Shown here: positions 1 to 16,307 of the stretch, piece after piece
How the letters are laid out: each line of letters starts with the position of its first letter
How positions within the stretch are numbered: the stretch's first letter is position 1
NCBI RefSeq assembly: GCF_000321225.1
Contig: NW_004450277.1
Coordinates: 598,559-662,558 of the forward strand
Direction of reading: 5' to 3'
Length of the DNA stretch: 64,000 nt
Source: Odobenus rosmarus divergens
Lineage: Eukaryota; Chordata; Mammalia; Carnivora; Odobenidae
Program-made: the position numbers and the translations under genes
The notes under the pieces: model-generated
Told to the model about the DNA's origin: nothing
Database searches by the model: none
Seen by the model: the letters and a program-made list of their open reading frames with translations, nothing else

Positions 1-1749
1 CACCACCCCGCCCGGACTGTGCTGCCGTCTGTCTCTCCAGGCATGTCTGGGGCTGTGGGGGGAATGTTACTCAGACTCTAGATATCCACTACTGCTTTGA
101 CTCCACTAAGGACTATCTATCAGTATGAAATGACCCGGGGTCTTAATTTACACTTTTGGCATCAAATCCCATATCGAGAGTTCTTTGTTTCTCCTCTCTC
201 TCTCTCTCCCTCCCTCCGTCTCTTTGCATTTCCCTGGAAGACCTTTGCCCCCAGGTTTACTCTTAATCTTTCTATGTCTCTTTAAGGTGTATTTCAACAA
301 CTAATCCTATTTGATTTTGGTTTTTGATCAAATCCCATTTGGGGCAGGACCTGAGTTTCTGAGTTGAGACATCCAGAGTAAAGGAGATAAATGTCCTCAT
401 GAAGTTTTCGCTACTATAATCAGTCTCTCTATCTCCTTGAACATCTCTCTGCACACTTGGCCACTGTTTTGCTGTATATAAAATGAGTAGCTTAAACAAG
501 AGAACAGCTTATCTACAATGCAAACAACATTGAACAAATGGTTCAGTGGCAGGCAGAACAGAACCAGTATGGCAGCTCTGTACCACAAAGCCTTACGGTC
601 TAATCTCCCTCTAGCCCCCACACCATCCTTCTTAGCACAAAACGACCACTGGGGTTCTGGCCATCACATCTTGAGTTCCAGACAGCAGGACAGAGGAAGG
701 ACAGAAAGGTATGCTCCCTCATCTTTAAGGAGACTTTTCGAAGTCCTTCACAACCTCACTGGCCTGGCCTCGATCGGCTGGCAGTGTACCACTGCAAAGG
801 AGGCTGGGAAATGTACTCCTTTAGCTCGGTGGCCATTTGCCCAACCAAAAATCTGGTCTCCGTGACAACTAAGGAAAAAGGGAAGAGTAAGTAATGGGAA
901 GCAGCTAGCAGCCTCTGCCTTGGAATATTGTTCAACCTCTTCCTTTTTGTCCTTCCCTATCGTTTCACCCATCAGAGGCAGAACTCTGCCTGAGTTGGAG
1001 CAGGGCAGCTCTTTTTTAGCGGGATTCTGCCTGTTCTATGCCACAGTCTGGTCTCAGGTGGGAGTGAGCAGCCAAGAAGCTGCGCACGACTGAAGGGGAG
1101 GGGAGGCAAGGGTCCTCCCCATGCGACAGCTGCCTGGAGCTTCCCTCCCTGGGTGATCTCGGTGGGGGGCCCAGAGCCAGGCCTGTCCCGGGCTGTTAGT
1201 CAGGCCGGCCTCACAGGTGAGAGGCAGAGCTTAAGCCACCTGCCTGAGTCCTCTAGACAGACCGTGGTAGAGCAGGACGGAAAGCAGGTCAGACTGCACT
1301 CTGCTCAGTGGAGGAAGGAAGAAAGGAGTTCATCTGCGGCTGAGAGTCAGTTCTGTGTGTGGAACCCGGAAAGGAGCCGCTGAGGTTGGGACTTTCCCAG
1401 GTGAGGCCTAGCCACAGGGATGCTTCAGCAGCTTCCAGAAGAGAACAAGGTTAGACTTGGGGGCAGGGGGTGGTCAGGAGGCCAAATGCTGCAAGGGACT
1501 GGCTCCAAATCCCACCTCCCTAGACCCCACCCTGTTTCCCATCTGTAAAAGGAAGGGCTTGGCCCCATCAACATTTCTCTCCAGAACGGTGCCTCATGGG
1601 AAACTTTTTTTTTCCTTTTTAAAAAAATTGTATTAATTTTAGTCATGTATTAAATTTAGTCATGTATTAATTTTCATGTGAATTGGACAAAAATGACCAA
1701 GTCACCAAACCCGGCATTTCACCATGAGGGTGATACCTAGCCCTCCGTG

Positions 1750-1945
1750 AGTACTTACTGTGCGTCAGACCCTGTTTTAAAAACATTAGCTTATTAACAT
1801 TAACATATTTGCATATCATTACAATCCATAAAGTCAAGACTGTCCTCTCTTTACAGATGAGGAATAGGAGGCACAGAGAGGCAATGTCACTTGCCCAAGG
1901 TCACCCTGCTAGCCAGGGGCAGAGCTGGGTGCAAGCCCAGATCTT
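1750..1945 (-). repeat. MIR SINE fragment
   Basis: It reads as the reverse complement of MIR: a run like TTTACAGATGAGGAA, then a cagagaggcaa block, then TTGCCCAAGGTCACCCTGC and a gcagagctgggtgcaag end. Boundaries are approximate. Confidence 0.8.
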
Positions 1946-1949
1946 TTTG

Positions 1950-2540
1950 TATGTTTAAGGCTTATTTGTACCTTTTCCTCTGAATTGTTCACATCCTTTG
2001 CCCATTCTTCTATTCAGTCTTTTTGTTCTTAATTTCTACAAACTCTTTTTTTTTTTTAAGATTTTATTTATTCACTTGAGACACAGAGATACAGAGAGGG
2101 AGAGAGAGCATGAGCAGGGAGAGAGGCAGAGGGAGAGGGAGAAGCAGGCTCCCCGCTGAGCCAGGAGCCCGATGTGGGGCTCGATCCCTGGACCCTGGGA
2201 TCATGACCTGAGCCAAAGGCAGACGCTTAACCATCTGAGCCACCCAGGCGCCCCATTTTCTACAAACTCTTTACATAAGAGGAAGATGTTTCTCTTGTCT
2301 ATGATTTACATTGCAAATATTTCCCCCAGGTGGTCATCTTTTGATCTTACTGGTATTTCTGACCTTTTCTTTTTTTTTTTTTTTTTGAAGAAGGTGTTTT
2401 GTTTGTTGTCGGATGACTTTTGTTTTAATATTTATGCAGTTACATGTGTCCAACTTTTCTTTGATGGTCTCTGGAATTATGAGCCACAGTTAGGGAAGCT
2501 TGCCCCTCTGGAAAGGTTAGTTATAAAAGAATTTGCCTGT
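1950..2540 (-). repeat. L1 remnant, antisense, split by a SINE
   Basis: Phrases such as cctttgcccattcttctatt, ctctttacataaga and gatttacattgcaaatattt match the antisense of an old L1 3' region. A Can-SINE interrupts it at 2049-2256, and the L1-like text resumes directly after the target-site duplication. Confidence 0.6.
2049..2256 (-). mobile_element. Can-SINE (SINEC), reverse
   Basis: A poly-T/TTTTAAGATTTTATTTATT tail complement comes first, then the GAGAG-rich body, GAAGCAGGCTCCCCGCTGAG, and the tRNA-like head complement ending GAGCCACCCAGGCGCCCC. A 16-bp target-site duplication TTTCTACAAACTCTTT flanks it at 2033-2048 and 2257-2272. Confidence 0.95.
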
Positions 2541-2724
2541 GTTTTCCCGTCATAAAAAGCCAACTTGTTCACGAGAAGGGGAAAGATGAGGGAAAATCTG
2601 GGCTCCATAGCATGGTGTTTTGACAGACGGTGACCCTGACATTGCTCACCCGGCATTTTTCTCCACGGCGCCCCCTGCAGGCTGATCTGGGAGGAGGCGG
2701 CTTCGGCACAGGGCAGACATCATC

Positions 2725-7748
<5,024 letters not shown>

Positions 7749-7796
7749 GACACCTGGCGCGGCCCAGGACAGGGCCCTGACCCGCCCCCATTACTA

Positions 7797-7870
7797 ACAC
7801 CTGGGAAGTTGAGCAGGGCACATGCCTAAGGTCACAGGGCAAGTGGCAGGGAGCTGGGAGGCCCAGGCTG
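7797..7870 (-). repeat. MIR fragment in the SLC52A3 3' UTR
   Basis: Short reverse MIR core: gcctaaggtcacagggcaag, then agctgggaggcccaggctga. Confidence 0.6.
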
Positions 7871-8084
7871 AGTACTTAAGCACTCCCCGCCAGCTCCCCT
7901 CAGGAACGGTGGAGAACGCCACAAGGCCCCCCACGGGACCTGGAAGTGCAAAGCACAGCCCTCCCCCAGTCTGTGTCACAGTGCCCGCAACTCCATTGCA
8001 GAACTGCTTCCGACTCTTGAGAGAGAGCAGGTTTGCAGCACCCAGCTGGAGGCAGGCTCCAGAGTGTCAGAAGGGCGGCGGCCG

Positions 8085-8245
8085 AGAGGGTGAGCTAGCC
8101 CTCACAGGCTGTGGGACCTCGGGGAAGTCACTTAATTTCTCTGTGCCTCGGTTTCCTAAAATGGGGACTATGATAAATAGCACCTACCTCATAGGCTTAG
8201 CACAGTGATAAAGGGGAGAAGCGCCCAGCATGTAGCAAGCCCTCT
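8085..8245 (+). repeat. MIR SINE fragment
   Basis: Forward MIR 3' half: ctgtgggacctcggggaag, tcacttaatttctctgtgcc, AAAATGGGGACTATGATAAA, tagcacctacctcataggct. Confidence 0.85.
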
Positions 8246-8958
8246 TGGGCCATTTCCTGATCTGCTGCCTGACGGAAATAACAAGGGACAATCTACACAA
8301 CGTAGAAGTGGCCAGGGTGGTTGAGAGATGACCCCTGCCCCGTTTCCTTTTTCCCACTCTCCTCGCAGAGAAGCTTCTAAAAGACAGATGGCAAATGGTG
8401 GGACCCTAGGCATCCTGACTCCCCAGTTCCCAATATGGATGGACGTTGTACCCCACACACCCCTTCCTGTCACCCCTCCTGACCCACAAGGTCCTGCTCC
8501 TTGGAAAGTGAGTGACCCCCTGGGAGGCAGAGAGATGATGGGGGGAGGGGTACACGAAAACTCTGGACGTGAGTCCCATCCCCTCCCCCACTCACCAAGG
8601 CCAGGATTAGACCCTGAGAACCCTGGGAAGTCTGGGAAGGAGTGCATTCGCTACCTGACTGTTCTTTTGTTCTCTTTTTTCTTTCTTTTTTTTTTTTTTA
8701 GATAAACATTTCCCCGCTTTTACACTAAAATCAGCCCTCCCAAGAAAAAGTCTAACATGAACCCCAAAATCAATATCATCAGTTTTCAGTTAGTTCTAAG
8801 GTCAAGGCTAAGCTCAGAAATTAATAGAATCAAGTGCTTAGAGAATGTCTGGTCCTGGGACTTTTTTTCTTTAGTGGTGTGTTTGCTTGCCACCAGCCCT
8901 CTTTTAATTTATTGTGAATAACTAATGTAGTCACATGTTTCAAAAATCAGAAAATATA

Positions 8959-9153
8959 GGGGCGCCTGGGTGGCTCAGATGGTTAAGTGTCTGCCTTCGG
9001 CTCAGGTCATGATCCCAGGGTCCTGGGATCGAGCCCCGCGTCGGGCTCCCTGCTCAGCGGGGAGCCTGCTTCTCCCTCTGCCTCTCTCCCTGCTCATGCT
9101 CTCTCTCTCTCTGTATCTCTGTGTCTCAAATGAATCAATAAAATCTTAAAAAA
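8959..9153 (+). mobile_element. Can-SINE, forward, with AATAAA
   Basis: GGGGCGCCTGGGTGGCTCAG head, full tRNA-like part, CT-rich region and the tail CAATAAAATCTTAAAA. A perfect 17-bp target duplication AAAAATCAGAAAATATA lies at 8942-8958 and 9154-9170. It is in the same sense as SLC52A3 and carries the first canonical polyadenylation hexamer (9137-9142) after the stop codon. Confidence 0.97.
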
Positions 9154-9170
9154 AAAAATCAGAAAATATA

Positions 9171-9480
9171 AAATGATGTTCAGCAAAAAAATTCCTTCTC
9201 TCCTGTCTCCCATCTGCCCAGTTCCTCTCAACACACACAAAGACACACACACGCATGTGCACGTGCACACACACAAGCACTTTTACTAGTTTCTTGTTCA
9301 CTCTTGCAGAGTTATGCAAGTACAAATACAGACTCTTTTTACAGAAAAAGTACCAAACTACCGTGTACCTTGCATTTTCGCTCAACAATTAAAATGGTGA
9401 GAAGGTTCTGGTTCTCGGTCATGACCATATAGTATTCCATTGTGGGGAGGTACCAAATTTATGGAACCAGCCCTCTGTAG
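9171..9480 (-). repeat. Probable old L1 3'-UTR-like remnant with CA-rich run
   Basis: The region has an impure CA/TGCA run at 9230-9275 followed by text such as catatagtattccattgtgg that is usual in antisense L1 3' ends. The family is not resolved. Confidence 0.4.
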
Positions 9481-10390
9481 AAAGACATTTGAAGGTATTG
9501 GAGACGAAATTTAAAACAAAAATCTCCCGCCAACCAGAAAACCTCTCCACAAAAGCAGAAGAGAAAGAAAACCATTTTATTACTAAATAAGCGTTAAACC
9601 AGATTATGGGTGCACAGCACAGACAATCAACTGAAAAGCTTGCAAAGGCAGAAAGAAACCCCTCCTTTCACATCGTCCAGAAGATACAACCTACTACGTC
9701 CATATTCTCAAATGGTAGCTGGTCCTCAAAGGAGGGTCACATCATTCATCCTGAATTCGCCTAGTAATTGGGATGGCTATCGGGGTTAGCTAACTGTCTT
9801 TATCCGCAGGAAAAAGAAATTCATGTCTTCATGAGGAGGTTTTTCGCAACTTGAAGCCAAACACTGATGTTAGGCTCCTACCCTCGCCCAGAGACTGGGT
9901 GATGGGGGCACTGACTTTCTTCACGTCTACGTTATAAAGAGATGGTCTTATATACGTTATAAAGAGATGTCTTTGAGAAAAGTGATCCTGGGAGGTAAAA
10001 CTGGCTAGAGGCTTATTCAGCTTTTTTTTTTTTAAAGACTTGAATAGGAGCAGGGAAAAAATTTGCAAGTTTTCTAAAGTAGATGCTCTAAGAAAAGGGA
10101 GAGGGGATGTCTCCCTTTTTGGCACCAGGGAGAAGTTTTATTTGTATTTGCCCTGACAAGGGCATTTGGGTTGTTTTCAATCATTCCCTCCCAGAAAGGA
10201 TGTTGGAGTGGATAATGAGCAAGGAGACGATCTCTCTGTACTGATGTGAGAAGATGTTCCAAGATTAATTACACACAGAGAGAAAGGGGATGCAGAAGAG
10301 CAGGCAGAGTATGGAGTTAGCCATGCTAATGGGTTCTGTCAAGGACTAGGGGACAGGGAGACAGGGTATTTGGAAAAGGCACCTCCATGA
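9480..10390. other. Intergenic, no gene seen
   Basis: Unique-looking sequence. A 25-bp-period direct repeat (17-bp unit TACGTTATAAAGAGATG at 9928-9944 and 9953-9969) and a T-run at 10022-10033 are the only structure. No coding signal. Confidence 0.6.
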
Positions 10391-10394
10391 GTGA

Positions 10395-10740
10395 TGATGT
10401 TGAACTTCTTTTCATGAACCTGTCGGCCATAAGTATGTCCTCTTTGGAAAAATGTCTGTTTGGGTCTTTGGCCCATTTTTTAAAAAATATTTTATTTATT
10501 TGAGAGAGACCCTAGCACGAGTGGAAGAGCAGAGGGAGAGGAAGAAGCAGACTCCCCACTGAGCAGGGAGCCTGACGTGGGGCTCCATCCCAGGACCCAA
10601 GATCATGACCTGGGCCGAAGGCAGACGCTCAACCAGACGCTCACTGAGCCACCCAGGCGCCCTCTTTTGCCCATTTTTATTTGTGTTTGGACCTCTCTAT
10701 GGTTTTGCTTTCACCCACCAGCCTTGGAGGTCTTTATGAC
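10395..10740 (-). repeat. L1 remnant, antisense, split by a Can-SINE
   Basis: The left part (cttttcatgaacctgtcggc, cctctttggaaaaatgtctg) and right part (cccatttttatttgtgtttgg) are typical antisense L1 3' text. The SINE at 10481-10663 splits them. Confidence 0.65.
10481..10663 (-). mobile_element. Can-SINE, reverse
   Basis: Tail complement TATTTTATTTATTTGAGAGAG, GAAGCAGACTCCCCACTGAG, ending GAGCCACCCAGGCGCC. The head contains a small internal duplication of CAGACGCTCA. Target duplication CTTTGGCCCATTTTT / CTTTTGCCCATTTTT at 10466-10480 and 10664-10678. Confidence 0.94.
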
Positions 10741-10744
10741 ATTG

Positions 10745-11600
10745 ACAGCCTTTAAGCGAAGGCGCATGAGTCCACTCTCCATAGTCTCCTCCGTACAATG
10801 GGGACAATAAGAGCATCTCCCCACCAGGGTCGCTGGGAGGGTTGCACGACCGTATTAATAAGTGCAGCGAGCTTAGCGCCACACCCACAAACAGCAAGTG
10901 CTCCATAAATGTCATTAAAAGCTTCTACTTTCTGAGAACATCTACTAAAGACCCTGGATGGCCCTCCCGCCCCTGCCCTCCCCAAGTTAAACCCGGTTGG
11001 TAGGGTGACCGAGTCACCTGCCCTCTCTGCCCTCCAGCCAAATAAGTTCCCTGAAGAATGAGCTCAGGACTCTGGATTCAGCCTGGGGTTGGCAGCAGGT
11101 GGGCGGGTTCCCCTAGGATGTCCCTGAGCTGGTATCTCCCGGCGGTGAGAGGGAAGGGGGCAAAGCCAGAAGGAGGGTGTGCTCCCGGCAGCAGAAACTG
11201 ACTTGCAAAAGCCGTGGGGTGGGGGGCAGCAAGCAGCTTGCGGAGGGAGGGACCTTAGAGGCCAAGGTTATGAAGGGGTGGAGGGTTGTGTTGGCCTGTA
11301 TGGGGTTTGGGGGGGGTAGTGACATATCAAGGACCACAGCAGATGCGAACAGGTTCAGAAACTACTACAGGCACCCTGGGGGGGGGGGGAAACGGTATAA
11401 CACACAGACTGAAATACACGATTTGTCCTTTCTGTTGGCCTCCTTAGAATTTTTTCTGGTGATGGATGACTGTCTGAGCATAGGGTCTGTATAGAAAAAG
11501 GACAGGGTGACCCTCCTTTCACCCCAGGGTAGTGGGTGGGAGCTGAAGGGGTATGAATATGGGGAGGAGTGGGGTTCTAGCCTCTGCCCAGAGAACCAGA
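10745..11600. other. Intergenic, no gene seen; G-rich runs
   Basis: No gene is recognised. Uninterrupted G runs occur near 11220, 11310 and 11381-11390. The short open frames here show no family features. Confidence 0.55.
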
Positions 11601-12010
11601 GCAAGAGGGGCTGCTATGGTTTGAAGTTGGCCCCCCAAACTCCTGAAGTGGGGGCTCCCCAGAAGACATTCCCTCCCACCATTTTTCTGGAGTAGTGTAC
11701 TCTGAGAGACATTTACCCAGAGCCTCCCAGACCCGAGCACAGAGAGTGCCTCTCCCTCAGAAGGGCTCAGCAAATATAGTTTAGGGGTGAGCAGAATGGC
11801 ACCTCCAAAGATGCACACACCCCAATTCCTGAAACCTGTATATATGTTACATTGCATAGCAAAAGGGACTTTGGTGATGGAGTCAAGGTTACAGACCTTA
11901 AAACAGATTATTTTGGATTACCTGGGTAGGCCCAATCTAATGACATGAGACCTTAAAAGCAGAGAATGGGAAGAGATTCAGCAAAAGGTAGGAAGAAAGA
12001 GGCAGCATCA
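11600..12010 (+). repeat. MaLR-type LTR remnant(s)
   Basis: A first piece starts TGCTATGGTTTGAAGTTGGCC, like the 5' end of mammalian MaLR LTRs. A second piece (ggcaaaagggactttg-like text at about 11863, gggtaggcccaatctaatga, catgagaccttaaaagcaga) matches another MaLR/MLT1 interior. Subfamily not assigned. Confidence 0.6.
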
Positions 12011-12024
12011 TACAATTCAATACA

Positions 12025-12872
12025 AAAAAAAAAAAATCCCATTAAAAATGGGCAAAAGACCCGAACAGACATTTTTCCAAAGAAGACATATTTATGGCTG
12101 ACCGGTTCATGAAGAAAAGTTCAACATCACTAATCATCAGGGAACTGCAAATCAAAACCGCAACGAGATAGCACCTCACAACTTTAGAAGGGCTCATATC
12201 AAAAAGACAAGAGATGACAAGTCTTGGCGAGAATGTGGAGAAAAAGGAACCCTCACGCCCTGTTGGTGGGAATGCAAACTGGTGCAGCCACTCTGGAAAA
12301 CGGTATGGAGGTTCCTCAAAAAGTTAAAAATAGAACTACCATAGGATCCAGCCATCCCGCTTCTGGGTATATATCTTAAGGAAATAAAATACCTCTACCG
12401 AAGAGATCTCTGCACTCCATGTTCATGGCAGCATTATTCACAGCAGCCAAGACATAGAAATAACCCCACTGTCCATCCACAGATGAATGGATGAAGAAAA
12501 TGTATTATGCATACATGAATATTACTCAGCCTTAAAAAAAAAAAAAGGAAATGTCGCCATTTGTGGCAACATGGATGGGTCTTGAGGGCATTCCGCTAAA
12601 TGAAATTAGTCAGACAGAAAAAGACAACTACTGTTCCATCTCACATGTGGGATCTAAAAAAAACGGAACTCCCAGAAACTGAGAGTAGATGGGTGGTTGC
12701 TGGGGGCTGGTGGGGGCAGGGGAAATGAGAAGATGCTGGTCAAAGGATACAAACTTACAGTTATAAGAGAATGCATTCTGGGGATGCAATGTAGAGTGGG
12801 GTGACTACAGTTAACAATACTGTATTGTACACTTGAAAGTGGCTGAGAGAGTAGATCTTAAATGTTCTCACT
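12025..12872 (+). mobile_element. L1 3' end (end of ORF2 and 3' UTR), sense, degraded
   Basis: About 850 bp of L1 3' sequence is readable: aatgggcaaaagacccgaac, ggagaaaaaggaaccctcac, ctgttggtgggaatgcaaac, ccagccatcccgcttctggg, gttcatggcagcattattca, gtccatccacagatgaatgg. Several breaks disrupt the reading frame, so this is a dead 5'-truncated copy. It runs into a (CA)n tract at 12873. Confidence 0.9.

Positions 12873-12900
<28 letters not shown>
12873..12900 (+). repeat. (CA)n microsatellite
   Basis: Pure CA/AC dinucleotide run of about 28 bases at the 3' end of the L1 fragment. Confidence 0.98.
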
Positions 12901-12904
<4 letters not shown>

Positions 12905-13370
12905 TCAAATGCCTCCTCTGGAAGTGAAAAGAAGGAACGAAAAATGAGTGCTTTTGTAGGCAGGATGGGATTTACACATGCGCAGACTAATGGTATCATT
13001 TTAAGAATGATCAGCAGAGGGGTCAAAACTTGCCAGACAGGGTCTGGGACACACATCATCATCTTACAACTCTGATTTTGCAATGGAATGGCCTTTCCTG
13101 ATTCTCTTCATGATGGCAATGGGGAAAAGTCTGGAGGAAATGCCATGGTAAATGTTGATGTTGCCAGGACTCTGCCTTCCATCTGGAAATGGCTTTCAGT
13201 TGAAAATTCCGTATGTGCAGAGGCAGCTAGCTCCTGGCTATGCCTGAAGAAAGACAGTCTGCTCTGTTACAACTAGCAGTTTGGCCTAAGCCAGCGTCCT
13301 CTGCGTCCCAGGGTTCAATGGTTAGAATGTAAGATACAGAACTGTCTTGATGGCGGAAGCTATTATTATT
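12905..13370. other. Intergenic, nothing recognised
   Basis: Unique sequence between L1 fragments. No repeat or gene identified. Confidence 0.5.
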
Positions 13371-13388
13371 AACAGAATGAATTCTATG

Positions 13389-13524
13389 CCTGGTGATGGG
13401 TATTAAAGAGGGCACGTTCTGCGTGGAGCACTGGGTGTTATACACAAACAATGAATCATGGAACACTACATCAAAAACGAATGATGTAATGTGTGATGAT
13501 TAACATAACAATAAAAATTTAAAA
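13389..13524 (+). mobile_element. Very short 5'-truncated L1 3' end
   Basis: Carnivore L1 3' terminus: gagggcacgttctgcgtgga, gcactgggtgttatacacaa, tgaatcatggaacactacat, ending in an A-rich tail. The target duplication AGAATGAATTCTATG lies at 13374-13388 and 13525-13539. Only about 136 bp was inserted. Confidence 0.93.
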
Positions 13525-13589
13525 AGAATGAATTCTATGGTGTCCATTCTCCCATTTCTTTCATAGTCCTAGAACCCCTGACTTTCAGC

Positions 13590-14000
13590 TGGGTGCGTGG
13601 CAGCCCAGAGTAAAGACCCCAGTTACCAGGCTTCCCTGTAGTGAGGGATGGCCACGCGACTGCATTCAGACAAATGGGATGTTACCAACAATAATGTGCA
13701 CAGCTTCTGGTTGTATACTTAAAAGGAAGAGGCGGGACCTCCATTTCCCATTTCCCCTTCCTGCCGCTAGTAATGCAGATGTGATAGCTGGATCTGGAGC
13801 AGTCATCTTAGACCATGAGGAGGAAGCCACAGGATGAGAAAATACAGCAAGAATATAGAAGGAGGCTGCAATCCTGATGATTATGGAGCCACTATTCTAC
13901 GGGAAACCCAGATTTAATGTGGCAGAGAAATAAACTTCTATGTTGTTTAAGCTTCTACAATCTGGGGGACACTTTGTTAGAGCAGCAGAATTCTCATATT
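13590..14000 (+). repeat. Old interspersed repeat, family unassigned (copy 1 of 3)
   Basis: Shared phrases with copies at 24085-24745 and 50080-50480: gatgtgatagctggatctg-like text, cagtcatcttagaccatgag, agaaataaacttctatgttg followed by gtttaag. The arrangement is that of an old LTR or MER-type repeat. I cannot name the family safely. Confidence 0.6.
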
Positions 14001-14035
14001 CATATGGATATGTTTCTATATGTACGTATATGCCT

Positions 14036-14063
14036 ACACACACACACACACACACACACACAC
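14036..14063 (+). repeat. (CA)n microsatellite
   Basis: CA run of about 28 bases, pure. Confidence 0.97.
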
Positions 14064-14301
14064 GGTCACACAGAAGCCTGGAAAGACATACACCAACATG
14101 TTAGCCTAGTTAATTCTGGAGAAAGGGATTTCTGGTGATTTTTTTTTCTTCTTGACACTTTGCTGTACTCTGAATTTTTTTCTTTGAGTATGTGTTATCT
14201 CAAAACTCAATAAAAATATAAGTCTAAAGAAAGGGAGGGTCCTATAAATAGATCCTATTGCTTAAATCACCTTCATCTGCTTCATATGAGCCTCTATAGG
14301 T

Positions 14302-14324
14302 CACACACACACACACACACACAC
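14302..14324 (+). repeat. (CA)n microsatellite
   Basis: CA run of about 23 bases abutting the 67-bp tandem duplication. Confidence 0.97.
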
Positions 14325-14461
14325 TTAGATTTTATGGAATATTTGGCTTTGTTTCCTGTGGGTTATGGAACTTTTTTTTCAGGTGTTCTTTTTAGATTTT
14401 ATGGAATATTTGGCTTTGTTTCCTGTGGGTTATGGAACTTTTTTTTCAGGTGTTCTTTTTA
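14325..14461 (+). repeat. Perfect tandem duplication, 67-bp unit
   Basis: 14325-14391 and 14392-14458 are identical, and identity continues to 14461. Each copy holds an 8-T run (CTTTTTTTTC) and TTTGTTTCCTGTGGGTTATG. Zero mismatches over 67 bp points to a recent event or an assembly effect. Confidence 0.97.
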
Positions 14462-14654
14462 CTGAACAGAATCTTGAAGACGGTCCCACGTCCCTGTGTA
14501 CAGGGCGACCTCGTTTCTCATACCCAGTACAAAGCACTTCCTGGCTGGGCATGCCAGGGTTTACAGAATAGCTGCTGTTGGTGGACATCTGCACTGTGTC
14601 TGATTTTAAGCTACTGAAAACAACACAGTGATGACAGTCCTTGGAACTGCCTCT

Positions 14655-14935
14655 CTATGCACTGGTGTGAGGCTTTGAAGTCTAACAAACGTGGGTTCTG
14701 ATCTGGTTCCCCTGCTTATTTGCTGTGTGACTTCAGGCAATTTACTGTCCATCTCTGCGTCTCTGTCTCCTTACCTGTATAATAGGGAAAGTAAAGAAGC
14801 TTGCCCCATAAAATCATTGTGAGGATAAGAACAACTGAAACTTATCACATGCTTACTGCATGCTGAGTACTTTTCCAAGTGCTTCCTATGAGTGAACAAA
14901 CTTACTGCTCACAAAAGGGTGATGTGAAGTCATGC
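14655..14935 (+). repeat. MIR SINE
   Basis: tttgctgtgtgacttcaggc, aatttactgtccatctctgc, ccttacctgtataataggga, aaatcattgtgaggataaga are MIR in order. Confidence 0.85.
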
Positions 14936-14949
14936 TTAGACAGATGCCC

Positions 14950-15540
14950 TGAGAGTTTTCTACAAACTTCCAGCTTTGTAAATTTTTTTTCACTTTTTTT
15001 TTAATGATTGCTTTAGGCTTACCATGTACATCTTCACTTGTCAGAATCTATTTCAGATTTATACTACCTTAATGGCAGATACAGAAATGTCACTCCTATA
15101 TATAGCTGTATTCCTTCTCCCTATTTGTACTATTCTTGTTATATACATTACATCTCATGTGTCACCAACCCCACAACATCCCTCTAGGAGTGCTTGCTAG
15201 CAAGAAGGAAGGGGAGGGGAAGGCAGAGATAATTGTTGGTTGGATCACCTGTTTCCCCCCCAAAACTGTCCCAGACTTAAGAGCTAACAGCAGCCCTCCC
15301 TCCAAAGAACTGAAGGAGGTCCTTGTCCGCCAGTCGCCATGCACACAGCCTGTACTGGCTTACAAAGATCTGGCCTGCCAGTGCTCAAGACACCCTCCAT
15401 TAGGGCCTCAACCTGCGGTGACACATTGCCCTTCTCTGAGGTTCCCCTTTGACGCTGCAAATCCCATTCCCATCACCCCCTTCCCTCAGATGGGAAAACA
15501 AGAACATTCCCCTGCCTCCTAGGCTGATTTGGAATATTCA
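14950..15540. other. Intergenic, nothing recognised
   Basis: T-rich start (14980-15002), otherwise unique sequence. No gene. Confidence 0.5.
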
Positions 15541-15544
15541 TAAA

Positions 15545-15755
15545 TAACATTCATTGAGAGAACATTTACATGGATGCTTGCATTGAATCCTTAATGAAAA
15601 AGGGAATTGTCTTCTGGATCAGATGAATGAGGCTCAAGGAGGTTAGGTAACTGAACCAGATCACACAGCTGGTAAGTGATAGGGCTGGACTTTGAACCCA
15701 GACAATCTGGCTCCAGAGCCAACAGGTGTGATCACTCCACCACGCTGCTCCCTGG
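15545..15755 (-). repeat. MIR SINE
   Basis: Reverse MIR: aggctcaaggaggttaggta, actgaaccagatcacacagc, ggactttgaacccagacaat, ctggctccagagcc. Confidence 0.88.
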
Positions 15756-16307
15756 AGGTAGTCTCTAGAGGACCCATTTTGTCCTGGCAGCAGGAAATGT
15801 TTAACATCTCTAAGGGGAAATCATCCTGTTTGTACCATTGCCAATTTCCACAGTGTAAATACTCTCCCTGTTGCTGATTTCAAGCTACAACTATGATGCT
15901 GAATGCAGCGTTGGCAAATATGCACACAATCAGCTCACCCGGGTTGGTGCAAGTCACCAGATGGAGCAGACTGAAAGCCTGAGGCAGGGATGAACAGGAA
16001 GTGGGCGAGGGAGAATTGAGGGTCTTTAAAGAGAGGTTGCCCACTAACAGTTCACAGTGGCCTCCAGCAATCCATCGGAAGCACTGTGACTCCAGTCTGA
16101 CAGGTGAAGACACTGGGGCTCAGTGAGCCATGTGCATCTGTCCAACAATTACTGAGCACACACCCTGAGTGGGTCCTGGCGAGAAGGGACCAGTCCTGGG
16201 GATACGCAGATGACACAGGCCAGGTTCTAGCCAGCCTGATGGAGCCAGTGGCCCCACAGACATGTACCCATGCCTCCCACAGGGTTTCCATTCAAGCGGG
16301 TAGCAGG

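Larger units (their letters stand above)
1..2680 (+). other. SLC52A3: 5' flank / intron 1 of SLC52A3, no coding exon seen
   Basis: The segment ends in a good 3' splice site, a pyrimidine-rich tract running to CCCCCTGCAG at 2671-2680, so it is read as intron 1. No CpG island or obvious promoter is visible. The first 1.7 kb is mostly unique sequence with a CT-rich run near 189-216. The last 900 bases hold a MIR, an L1 remnant and a SINE. The non-coding exon 1 of SLC52A3 is either upstream of the window or not recognisable here. Confidence 0.6.
7749..8958 (+). other. SLC52A3: SLC52A3 3' UTR and downstream flank, end not defined
   Basis: Sequence after the stop contains two MIR pieces and a poly-T stretch (8686-8699). 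I find no AATAAA or ATTAAA between 7749 and 8958, only GATAAA variants near 8170, 8206 and 8700. The first canonical AATAAA is at 9137-9142 inside a Can-SINE. The cleavage site is therefore uncertain. Confidence 0.55.

Noticed and set aside
470..490. TATA-like TGTATATAAAATG as a promoter
   Set aside because: No initiator, CpG context or downstream exon supports it; an AT-rich chance match.
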